Source of the DNA: Bacilli bacterium
Lineage (GTDB): Bacteria; Bacillota_I; Bacilli_A; RF39; UBA660
Assembly (NCBI GenBank): GCA_017519965.1
Contig: JAFWRK010000018.1
Location: 1-20,990 of the forward strand
Direction: 5' to 3'
DNA length: 20,990 nt
Positions 7,571 to 13,906 of this stretch are shown piece by piece (positions within the stretch are counted from its first letter, which is position 1; each line of letters begins with the position of its first letter). Both the position numbers and the translations under genes were made by a program. Below the pieces are notes generated by a model that did no database searches, was not told where the DNA came from, and saw nothing but the letters and a program-made list of their open reading frames with translations.

Positions 7571-7595
7571 AAAAAAGAGGATGAATCCCATCCTC
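7571..7595 (-). terminator. Terminator between rpsB and tsf
   Basis: The 7-bp stem GAGGATG/CATCCTC, loop of 5, is followed by six T residues on the minus strand, 22 bases past the rpsB stop. It may limit read-through into tsf. Confidence 0.85.
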
Positions 7596-7616
7596 CAACC
7601 TAATCTTCTATTAATC

Positions 7617-8657
7617 TTATTTAGTTAAAGCTTCAATTATTTCAGCTTTTTTAAGACCAGTAGTTGAAATACCTTTTTCAGAAGCAACAACTTTTAATTC
7701 AGCAACTGTCATTTTAGAATAATCTACATCTTCTTTTTTATTTTCTTTTTTTGTAGTCTTCTTAGTTGTTTCTTTCTTTTCAGCTACTTTTTCTTCTTTT
7801 TTAGTTTCTTTTTTTACTTCTTTTTTAGCTGTTTCTTTCTTAGCTGGTTTTTCTTCTTTTTCTACTTTTTCAACTTTTTCTTCTTTAATTGCTTCAGTAA
7901 ATTCTACTTCATCTTCTTTTGAAGCTTTCTTATCAGCTTTTGCTTTATCTTCATCACTAATATAATCAATAATTTCATTACCATTAACTTCAGCTATAGC
8001 ATTAGTTAAAGCACCAATTAATAATTTTACAGAACGAACTGCATCATCATTACCTGGAATAACATAATCTACTACATCTGGATCACAGTTAGTATCTACA
8101 ACACCAAATACTGGGATTCCTAAAATATGAGCTTCTTTAATAGCAATTTCTTCTTTGCGAGGATCTACGATAACCATAGCTTGAGGTAATCTCTTCATTT
8201 CACGAATACCTCTTAGGTTTTTATTTAATTTATCGTATTCTTTTCTTATTTGGATAACTTCTTTCTTAGGTAAAGCTTCGAAAGTTCCATCCTTTTCCAT
8301 ATTTTCTATTTCTTCCATTCTTCTAATTCTTGAACGGATAGTTTTGAAGTTAGTTAAAGTTCCACCTAACCATCTTTCATTAACGAAATAATTGTTAGTT
8401 CTAACTGCACATTCTTCAGCAGCTTCTTGAGCTTGTTTTTTAGTTCCTACAAATAAAACTTTTCCACCAGCTTGAGCTATTTCTTTCATAGCATCATAAG
8501 CTTCTTCTATTTTCTTAACTGTTTTTTGTAAATCTATAATATAGATATCATCTCTTGTTGTATAGATGTATTCCTTCATTTTTGGATTCCATCTTCTTTT
8601 TTGATGTCCGAAATGAACACCAGCTTCTAATAAATAATTCATTGATATTACTGTCAT
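7617..8657 (-). CDS. rpsB: Ribosomal protein S2 with a C-terminal SAP/Rho_N-like extension
   Basis: Small-subunit protein S2 (residues 1 to about 230: [33 protein letters not shown] near 94-107, [13 protein letters not shown] near 201-213). The protein is 346 residues, about 110 longer than usual. The extra part is a Lys/Glu/Thr-rich linker (about 235-309) followed by a small domain at 310-346 starting [13 protein letters not shown] and ending with KKAEIIEAL. That pattern (T-V-x-E-L-K...KK-x-E-[IL]-[IL]-x-A-L) is typical of SAP/HeH or Rho-N-like helix-extended-loop-helix nucleic-acid-binding folds. The same module ends L20 (8749..9411), so it is not an assembly accident. ATG 8657 follows GGAG. 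A structured leader lies just upstream. Confidence 0.96.
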   Translation of the reverse strand: MTVISMNYLLEAGVHFGHQKRRWNPKMKEYIYTTRDDIYIIDLQKTVKKIEEAYDAMKEIAQAGGKVLFVGTKKQAQEAAEECAVRTNNYFVNERWLGGTLTNFKTIRSRIRRMEEIENMEKDGTFEALPKKEVIQIRKEYDKLNKNLRGIREMKRLPQAMVIVDPRKEEIAIKEAHILGIPVFGVVDTNCDPDVVDYVIPGNDDAVRSVKLLIGALTNAIAEVNGNEIIDYISDEDKAKADKKASKEDEVEFTEAIKEEKVEKVEKEEKPAKKETAKKEVKKETKKEEKVAEKKETTKKTTKKENKKEDVDYSKMTVAELKVVASEKGISTTGLKKAEIIEALTK

Positions 8658-8686
8658 TTTTTAATCTCCTTCGTTTTTCTCTTCTA

Positions 8687-8737
8687 TTAGTTTCTAAAAT
8701 ATATCACCCTAAGGCACTAGATATAAGAATTCACTAA
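8687..8737 (-). promoter_or_regulatory. Candidate structured leader upstream of rpsB
   Basis: On the minus strand three helical segments nest: TTAGT with ACTAA, TTCT with AGAA, and TATATC with GATATA, enclosing a loop that contains CCTTAGGG. The hairpin ends about 30 bases before the rpsB start. Ribosomal-protein mRNAs often carry such leaders for autoregulation; whether this matches a known S2 leader cannot be decided here. No clear promoter is visible between rplT and rpsB. Confidence 0.4.
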
Positions 8738-8748
8738 TATGTTTATTT

Positions 8749-9411
8749 TTATTTTGATAAAGCTTCAACTATTTCAGCTTTTTTCATACCTGTTACATTA
8801 ATTTTCTTTTTAGCAGCTACTTCTTTTAATTCAGCAACTGTCATTTTAGAATAATCAACATCTGCCTTCTTAGTTTCTTTCTTTACTTCTTTTTTAGCTA
8901 CTTCTTTCTTAGCTACTTCTTTCTTAGCTACTTCTTTCTTAGCTGTTTCTTTTTTAGTAGTTTCCTTTTTTTCTGTTGCTTTTACTTCTTTCTTAGCTGC
9001 TTTAGCACCAATTGTAACTTCTTCTATTTTAACCTCTTCACTCTTTTTAATTTTTCCATTTTTTCCATCTTTAGCTACTTTTACTAATTCACTAAATGTT
9101 TTTGGATCATTAATTGCTATTTCAGATAACATTTTTCTATTAACTTCAACACCTGCTTTATTTAATCCTTCAATAAATCTTGAATAACTAATTTCATTTA
9201 ATCTACAAGCAGCATTGATTCTTGTAATCCATAATTTTCTGAAATCTCTCTTCTTTTGTTTTCTGTCTCTAAATGCATATTGTCCAGAATGCATTAATTG
9301 TTCTTTAGCTGATTTATATAATCTATGTTTACTACCAAAATAACCTTTAGCAGCTTTTAATACTTTTTTATGACGTGCTTTAGTAACTGCACCATTCTTA
9401 ACTCTTGCCAT
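8749..9411 (-). CDS. rplT: Ribosomal protein L20 with the same C-terminal extension as S2
   Basis: Large-subunit assembly protein L20 (residues 1 to about 118: [47 protein letters not shown] near 46-69). The family norm is about 118 residues, but this protein has 220. The extra part is an Ala/Lys/Glu/Thr linker with tandem KKEVA repeats (about 140-183), then a terminal domain beginning [13 protein letters not shown] at 184 and ending KKAEIVEAL. About 28 of the last 37 residues equal those of the S2 extension. The fold type is probably a SAP/Rho_N-like helix-loop-helix. ATG 9411 has AGGAGG upstream. It is the third gene of the infC operon, whose leader is normally bound by L20. Confidence 0.96.
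   Translation of the reverse strand: MARVKNGAVTKARHKKVLKAAKGYFGSKHRLYKSAKEQLMHSGQYAFRDRKQKKRDFRKLWITRINAACRLNEISYSRFIEGLNKAGVEVNRKMLSEIAINDPKTFSELVKVAKDGKNGKIKKSEEVKIEEVTIGAKAAKKEVKATEKKETTKKETAKKEVAKKEVAKKEVAKKEVKKETKKADVDYSKMTVAELKEVAAKKKINVTGMKKAEIVEALSK
8894..8953 (-). repeat. 15-bp tandem repeat coding for KKEVA in rplT
   Basis: Three exact copies of TTAGCTACTTCTTTC (plus strand, 8894-8938) and a fourth imperfect copy. They encode the KKEVA repeats of the L20 linker. Such arrays change length easily by slippage. Confidence 0.85.
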
Positions 9412-9438
9412 TGTAACTTCCTCCTATCTTATTATTAT

Positions 9439-9624
9439 TTAGATTAAATTCTTTAATCTATTTTGATCTGCCTTACTTAAAGTAGATCCCTTTCTACCAT
9501 TTCTATTGAAACTAGCTGATTTGTCACCAGTATTATGACGACGACCAGGTCTTCCAATTTTTACATCATTTTTACGTTTATTTGCTACTTTTGCAGTACC
9601 TTTATGTGTTTTAATCTTTGGCAT
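9439..9624 (-). CDS. rpmI: Ribosomal protein L35
   Basis: A small, very basic large-subunit protein of 61 residues (family about 64-66). It starts MPKIKTHKGTAKVANKR and contains the conserved GRPGRRHNTGDKS block near 24-36. Unlike its neighbour L20 it carries no extension. ATG 9624 is preceded by AGGAGG, and it lies between infC and rplT in the standard infC-rpmI-rplT order with short gaps, so the three are one operon. Confidence 0.96.
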   Translation of the reverse strand: MPKIKTHKGTAKVANKRKNDVKIGRPGRRHNTGDKSASFNRNGRKGSTLSKADQNRLKNLI

Positions 9625-9642
9625 TTTTAATTCCTCCTACTA

Positions 9643-10173
9643 TTATTTGTCTTTCTTTGGTACCAATAACATAGTCATTGTCTTACCATCTAACTTAGGT
9701 TTTTGTTCTATATCCGCATAATCAGTAACTCGAGATGCAAAACGTTCTAGAACTTCACGTCCCAATTCAGTATGTGCCATTTGACGACCTTTAAAGCGAA
9801 TTGAAAGCTTAATTCTATCACCTTTTTCTAGATATTTAGTTGCATTTCTTAATTTAGTCTCAAAGTCCCCAACATCAATAACAGGCGATAATCTAAATTC
9901 TTTTAATTCAGACATATTTGCCTTTTGTTTTTTTAATGCTTCCTTTTCTTTTTTTTGTTTTTCATAACGATATTTGTTATAATCCATTACTTTACAAACT
10001 GGTGGATTAGCATTTGGACTAATCAACACTAAATCCAAAGAAGCATATGTAGCTAATGTTAAAGCATCTTGTAAAGACTTAACACCAACTTGTTCTCCAT
10101 TAGGACCAATAACTAACACTTCACGAGCTTTAATTTGATCATTAATCAATAAGCCATTCTTATTATTTGCTAT
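9643..10173 (-). CDS. infC: Translation initiation factor IF-3, probable ATA start
   Basis: IF-3 binds the 30S subunit and checks start codon-initiator tRNA pairing. At 176 residues from the chosen start it has the usual length. The N-terminal domain opens with LLINDQIKAREVLVIGPNGEQ, then comes the Lys-rich linker (YEKQKKEKEALKKQKAN) and the C-terminal domain with IRFKGRQMAHTELG. An ATG exists five codons upstream (10188), but it overlaps the GGAGGTG ribosome site, which sits eight bases before an in-frame ATA at 10173. Many infC genes begin at ATT or a similar rare codon so that IF-3 can repress its own synthesis; ATA fits that rule. First gene of the infC operon, behind an attenuator leader. 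Confidence 0.93.
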   Translation of the reverse strand: MANNKNGLLINDQIKAREVLVIGPNGEQVGVKSLQDALTLATYASLDLVLISPNANPPVCKVMDYNKYRYEKQKKEKEALKKQKANMSELKEFRLSPVIDVGDFETKLRNATKYLEKGDRIKLSIRFKGRQMAHTELGREVLERFASRVTDYADIEQKPKLDGKTMTMLLVPKKDK

Positions 10174-10195
10174 ACCTAACACCTCCATAAATAAG

Positions 10196-10320
10196 AAAAA
10201 GCGGATATATTTCTATATCCACTTTCTCAATCAAAAAACCATTAGAAAAAATTTCTTAGGCATTTGACCCATCGCTATTCGCATGATCGGGTGGATATAA
10301 AATCTCTTTCCTTTTTTCTC
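10196..10320 (-). promoter_or_regulatory. L20-type attenuator leader of infC-rpmI-rplT
   Basis: Two exclusive pairings are visible on the minus strand. GTGGATATA (10222-10214) can pair with TATATCCGC (10209-10201) to form a terminator followed by a T run, or with TATATCCAC about 70 bases upstream (10299-10291), which would block the terminator. Between them lies a second hairpin (CCCGATC / GATGGG, about 10292-10268). This matches the design of the infC/L20 leader of Bacillus, where L20 binding promotes termination. The family is assigned from architecture and position. Confidence 0.8.
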
Positions 10321-10330
10321 GACTAGTAAT

Positions 10331-10359
10331 ATTATATGCACCAAACCATTATTTGTCAA
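10331..10359 (-). promoter_or_regulatory. Consensus SigA promoter of the infC operon
   Basis: TTGACA (10359-10354), a 17-base spacer, and TATAAT (10336-10331). This is an exact consensus promoter, the best in the window, as expected for ribosomal genes. Confidence 0.92.
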
Positions 10360-10380
10360 CAAAAACTTTTAAAAATATAA

Positions 10381-11751
10381 TTAATTATTAATTTTATCAT
10401 TAAGATATTCTTTAGTATTTTCTACTTTAACTACTTCTTGTTCCATAGTATCTCTATTTCTAATAGTAACTGTACCATTATTAATAGTTTCATCATCTAT
10501 TGTAATAGCAAAAGGAGTACCAACTGCATCACTTCTTCTATATCTCTTTCCAATTGAACCAGACTCATCATATAAAACCATAAAATCATGTGATAATTGT
10601 TCATATACTTCTAAAGCTTTTTCACTATGATATTTTTTAGCTAGTGGTAAAACAGTTGCTTTATAAGGAGCTAATTTAGGTATAAGTTTTAATACTTCCC
10701 TAGTATCTCCATCTTCTAATTCTTCTATAGTATAAGCATTATCAAGTATAGCTAAAACTAATCTATCACAACCTACAGTTGATTCAATAATATAAGGAAT
10801 AAATTTCTCATTAGTTTCAGGATCTAAATATTCTTGAGATACTCCTGAATATTTTTGATGATTTCCTAAATCAAAATTAGTTCTATTATGAGTACCATTT
10901 AATTCTCCCCAACCAAATGTATATTTATATTCAATATCACAAGCTTCTTTAGCATAATGAGCTAATTTTTCATGATCATGATATCTCATTTTATCTTCAG
11001 GAATTCCTAAAGATAAGAAAAATTCTTTTGCATATTTCTTGAAATAATTATATAAATCAGAATCAGTTCCTTCTTTACAGAATGTTTGATATTCCATTTG
11101 TTCAAACTCAATAGTTCTAAAAGTAAAGTTACCTGGAGTAATTTCATTTCTAAATGCTTTACCAATTTGACCAATACTAAAAGGTAATTTACATCTCATT
11201 GTTCTTTGAACATTTAAGAAGTTAACATACTCTCCTTGGGCATTTTCAGGTCTTAAATAAACCAAATTTTTACCATCATCTACTACACCACGACGAGTTT
11301 CAAACATTAATTTAAATTGACGAATATCAGTCCAATCACATTTTCCACAATTTGGACAAGGTACTTTATGTTCTTTAACATAACTAACCATTTCATCATC
11401 AGTCATACCATCTGCATGAGCATTTGAATCAAAATCATCTATTAAATTGTCTGCTCTATGTCTTGTCTTACAATGCTTACAATCTATTAATGGATCAGAA
11501 AAACTTGCTACATGACCAGAAGCTTCCCATACTTTAGGATGCATAAGTATTGCAGCATCTACTTCATAAGCATTAGGTCTTTCTTGTATAAAATGTTTTC
11601 TCCAAGCATCTTTAATATTATTTTTTAATCTTGAACCTAATGGACCATAATCCCAAGTATTAGCTAAGCCACCATATATTTCACTTCCTTGGAATATATA
11701 TCCATACTGTTTACAATAATTAACTAATTTTTCCATTGTGATTTCTTCCAT
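10381..11751 (-). CDS. glyS: Glycyl-tRNA synthetase, single-chain dimeric type
   Basis: A class II synthetase charging tRNA-Gly. It has 456 residues and belongs to the alpha2 type, not the GlyQ/GlyS tetramer. Visible parts are the N-terminal YGGLANTWDYGPLGSRLKNN (26-45), a zinc-ribbon-like cysteine set in the insertion (C91, C94, C132, C135), the core RPENAQG (167-173) and FRNEITPGNFTFRTIEFEQ (200-218), motif 3 STVGCDRLVLAIL, and the C-terminal anticodon-binding domain. ATG 11751 follows AAGGAGGAG. It is transcribed alone behind a short T-box leader and has no strong terminator before the infC promoter. Its position after recO is the same as in related Firmicutes. Confidence 0.97.
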   Translation of the reverse strand: MEEITMEKLVNYCKQYGYIFQGSEIYGGLANTWDYGPLGSRLKNNIKDAWRKHFIQERPNAYEVDAAILMHPKVWEASGHVASFSDPLIDCKHCKTRHRADNLIDDFDSNAHADGMTDDEMVSYVKEHKVPCPNCGKCDWTDIRQFKLMFETRRGVVDDGKNLVYLRPENAQGEYVNFLNVQRTMRCKLPFSIGQIGKAFRNEITPGNFTFRTIEFEQMEYQTFCKEGTDSDLYNYFKKYAKEFFLSLGIPEDKMRYHDHEKLAHYAKEACDIEYKYTFGWGELNGTHNRTNFDLGNHQKYSGVSQEYLDPETNEKFIPYIIESTVGCDRLVLAILDNAYTIEELEDGDTREVLKLIPKLAPYKATVLPLAKKYHSEKALEVYEQLSHDFMVLYDESGSIGKRYRRSDAVGTPFAITIDDETINNGTVTIRNRDTMEQEVVKVENTKEYLNDKINN

Positions 11752-11774
11752 TTTATCTCCTCCTTATACAATAT

Positions 11775-11896
11775 AATAAAAAAACTCCTAGAATATGTAA
11801 GGACGAGTAAAACCCGCGGTTCCACCTTACTTATTCTAGAAGAATCAGCTCTTTATTATACTGCTCTGGGCTTTCCACACCCGTCATCACACTTAT
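11775..11896 (-). promoter_or_regulatory. Compact T-box leader of glyS
   Basis: The T-box core AAGGTGGAACCGCGG and CGTCCTTAC (about 11827-11796) are unmistakable, and a terminator forms from CTAGAATA...GTAAGG pairing with CCTTAC...TATTCTAG, ending in T residues at 11775-11783. From the predicted start near 11896 to the T-box core there are only about 65 bases, too few for the usual Stem I of about 100. A small hairpin (GGG ... GCCC, about 11878-11868) exposes GGA in its loop, a possible Gly specifier. No AG-bulge or distal AGAGA/GGTGG motif is seen. Confidence 0.85.
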
Positions 11897-11902
11897 GCAA
11901 CT

Positions 11903-11931
11903 AATATAATAGAAAAAAAAACAAAAGTCAA
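11903..11931 (-). promoter_or_regulatory. Promoter of glyS
   Basis: TTGACT (11931-11926), a 17-base T-rich spacer, TATATT (11908-11903). It overlaps the end of the neighbouring gene. Confidence 0.75.
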
Positions 11932-11933
11932 TA

Positions 11934-12641
11934 TTATTTTTTTACTTTTGTTTTTAAATCAATTTTATAATTAATATATTCTGTTTTAGAAAAACTATTA
12001 GGCTTAAAGTAAGGATACATTTCAGCTAAATCCATAATATCATCAACTTCTTCACTCTTACTAGAAGTAAACTCATCATTATCCTTTTTAATATTATAAG
12101 CATAATACTTCTTATGAACCGTTCTAGCAGCACCTGTTAAATTAGAATGATTAATATCAGCAGTATAATCATACTTAGTAACATATTTATATACAGGCCT
12201 AACATTACCAGTTTCAGACATCGATATTACACCAGTTACCTGATCTACATAATAATCAACAACTTTTTCTTGATAAAAGTATTCATATTCATCATAATCT
12301 TTATTCTTTTCCATGTAGGTTTTTAAGTATTCAGAATTATCATAAATACTAACTAAATCTTTCTTTTCCATATAATGAATTCTATCAATATCATGTTCAC
12401 TATACGGCTTAATTTCATTAGTCCAAGAATATCCATGTAAATTCATTCTTTCACTATCAAATACAGTTATTACATCAGAAAAGTTTCTTTTATAAACATG
12501 TAAATGATCATAATCTAAATCACATTCAGAATTTCTAAAATAGTATTTAATTAAATAGGCACTACCACCAATTACTAAAGCACCAGCTAAAGATATTCCT
12601 GTTATAACACCTGCAATCTTCTTTTTCTTAATATCGAACAT
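11934..12641 (-). CDS. Uncharacterised membrane-anchored protein, 235 aa
   Basis: An N-terminal Lys cluster (KKKK near 5-8) is followed by one membrane helix (about 10-30, GVITGISLAGALVIGGSAYLI), then a large Tyr/Asp-rich domain predicted to face outside. There is no lipobox and no motif I recognise. The start at ATG 12641 follows AAGGAATTAG and overlaps the end of the upstream 98-aa gene by 14 bases, so the two are translationally coupled and form a two-gene unit under the promoter at 12975-13003. They interrupt the otherwise standard recO-glyS order. Possibly a cell-envelope protein; no function can be given. Confidence 0.75.
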   Translation of the reverse strand: MFDIKKKKIAGVITGISLAGALVIGGSAYLIKYYFRNSECDLDYDHLHVYKRNFSDVITVFDSERMNLHGYSWTNEIKPYSEHDIDRIHYMEKKDLVSIYDNSEYLKTYMEKNKDYDEYEYFYQEKVVDYYVDQVTGVISMSETGNVRPVYKYVTKYDYTADINHSNLTGAARTVHKKYYAYNIKKDNDEFTSSKSEEVDDIMDLAEMYPYFKPNSFSKTEYINYKIDLKTKVKK

Positions 12642-12924
12642 CTACTAATTCCTTTAATTTTCTTCTACCATCATATATATATTTAGAATTAATCTTAGAA
12701 AAGTTATATTTTTTAACTTTTTTAGCTTTTATATAATTAATAACATAAGATATTTCTTTATTTAATACATAAGTAGAATACACTACTACAACTAAAGATA
12801 AATACTTCATAATATTATAAGAATTAAAAACTAAAATACTATATAATATTAAACATATTAATGATAATAGTAAAACATAATTATTAAGTTTAAATAATTT
12901 TCTTTCCTTTATTCTATATTTCAT
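12628..12924 (-). CDS. Small two-helix membrane protein
   Basis: A 98-residue protein with two closely spaced hydrophobic helices (about 14-33 and 39-56) and a basic C-terminal half, predicted to be a membrane hairpin with a cytoplasmic tail (KAKKVKKYNFSK). No family recognised. ATG 12924 is preceded by GGGGG at normal spacing. First gene of a pair with the 235-aa membrane-anchored protein, which overlaps its end. Confidence 0.7.
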   Translation of the reverse strand: MKYRIKERKLFKLNNYVLLLSLICLILYSILVFNSYNIMKYLSLVVVVYSTYVLNKEISYVINYIKAKKVKKYNFSKINSKYIYDGRRKLKELVDVRY

Positions 12925-12974
12925 AAAAACAACCCCCTGAAACTTTTAATACCCTATCTATCAAAAGCGTCTTA

Positions 12975-13003
12975 ATTATAACACAAAACCACAAAAAAAG
13001 CAA
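12975..13003 (-). promoter_or_regulatory. Promoter of the 12924-11934 pair, overlapping the recO terminator
   Basis: TTGCTT (13003-12998), 17-base spacer, extended -10 TGTTATAAT (TATAAT at 12980-12975). Nearly the same sequence as the promoter at 5003..5031. Confidence 0.72.
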
Positions 13004-13015
13004 GTTTTACTTGCT
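12993..13015 (-). terminator. Terminator of the era-recO unit
   Basis: A 7-bp stem AGCAAGT/ACTTGCT, 3-base loop, followed by seven T residues on the minus strand, overlapping the recO stop codon. Same stem core and loop as the terminator at 5021..5046. Confidence 0.85.
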
Positions 13016-13751
13016 AATTCAACCTATTTATCTGTTTTATAAAATCTTTACTTTTAATATATAAGCCAGTATATCTATCATAATATTCATCTAAAAATGT
13101 ATTAATTTCTTCACAGACTTTTCGATCAATATCTATTTTATTAATAGTACTTATATCTATCAAATCATATAACCTAATAGTTTTAATTACATCAGCACTG
13201 GTTATTCTCTGATTAGTAAAACAATCTCCACATACAAATCCATGATCAGCACCAGATAAAGAAACAATATTCTTAGTACTACCACAGATACTGCATGAAT
13301 CTAAATTAGGCTTCACACCTAAATATTCTAATAATTTTAATTCCAATATATTAGTTAGAACAAAAGAATCTACTCCATCCTCTATTTTTGTTAAAGTACT
13401 CTTAAGCAAATCAAATATAGATGAATCATTATTTTGTCTTACTACTTGTAATACTAAATCTAATATATATGATGAATAACTAATCTTTTCCAAATCTTTC
13501 ATAATATTAGAGAAAGAATTAATTAGATCAACACTTATCAAAGTAGAAACACCATTTTCCTTATAGTAAATATTGAAAGTACCATATATTAACTTACGAC
13601 TAACTCCTCGAAGTTTACTTTTCATATTGCGGCATCCTTTAGACATTATGCCAACTAAACCATAGTCTTTAGTAAATACATTAAGTACTTTACTAGATTC
13701 ACTATAATTAACTTCACTCAATACAATACCTTCAACACTTTCTATTTTCAA
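13014..13751 (-). CDS. recO: DNA repair protein RecO
   Basis: RecO works with RecR to load RecA on SSB-coated single strands. At 245 residues it has the normal length. The N-terminal OB fold begins MKIESVEGIVLSEVNYSESSKVLNVFTKDYGL, with GIMSKGCRNMKSKL near 34-47. The C-terminal part carries the zinc-binding set CSICGS...CGDC (about 153-177). The gene starts at TTG 13751, six bases after the stop of a YqzL-like gene. Its ribosome site is weak (AAGAAG inside that gene), so translation probably depends on coupling. It is the last gene of the conserved unit and ends in a strong terminator. Confidence 0.95.
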   Translation of the reverse strand: MKIESVEGIVLSEVNYSESSKVLNVFTKDYGLVGIMSKGCRNMKSKLRGVSRKLIYGTFNIYYKENGVSTLISVDLINSFSNIMKDLEKISYSSYILDLVLQVVRQNNDSSIFDLLKSTLTKIEDGVDSFVLTNILELKLLEYLGVKPNLDSCSICGSTKNIVSLSGADHGFVCGDCFTNQRITSADVIKTIRLYDLIDISTINKIDIDRKVCEEINTFLDEYYDRYTGLYIKSKDFIKQINRLN

Positions 13752-13757
13752 TATAAT

Positions 13758-13850
13758 CTACTTCTTTCTTAATTTTTGTAACATATTATAGTATTTTATA
13801 TCTCCTGTTTTACGAAATAATTCCCATAATATTTTTTCATTATTTTTCAT
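13758..13850 (-). CDS. yqzL: YqzL-like small protein between era and recO
   Basis: A 30-residue reading frame, ATG 13850 to TAG 13758, read directly from the DNA. It has AGAGGTGA at good spacing before the ATG. The product contains LWELFRKTGDIKYYNML, which fits the pattern of Bacillus YqzL (a short protein with F-x-x-T-G-x-[IV]-x-x-Y) that always lies between era and recO. Function unknown. Its ribosome site is buried in a hairpin (13855..13884), and its stop lies six bases before the recO TTG start, suggesting that translation of recO is coupled to it. Confidence 0.7.
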   Translation of the reverse strand: MKNNEKILWELFRKTGDIKYYNMLQKLRKK

Positions 13851-13854
13851 TTGA

Positions 13855-13884
13855 AAATCACCTCTACTTATATAGTGGTGATTT
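13855..13884 (-). promoter_or_regulatory. Hairpin covering the yqzL ribosome site
   Basis: An 8-bp stem AAATCACC/GGTGATTT extended by CTA/TAG after one mismatch, loop of 6. The 3' arm includes the GAGGTGA ribosome site of yqzL. It could act as a translational switch or as a weak terminator after era (only four T residues follow). Confidence 0.5.
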
Positions 13885-13906
13885 ATTATTATTTTATTCA
13901 AAAAAA

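Noticed and set aside
8555..8737. Plus-strand frame of 60 codons at the start of rpsB
   Set aside because: Antisense to rpsB and its leader; no ribosome site or family pattern.
8894..8953. CRISPR-like direct repeats
   Set aside because: The 15-bp units are contiguous, without spacers, and in frame within the L20 linker.
10360..10395. A terminator after glyS
   Set aside because: The AT-only repeats ATTAAT/ATTAAT would form a very weak stem; not reliable.
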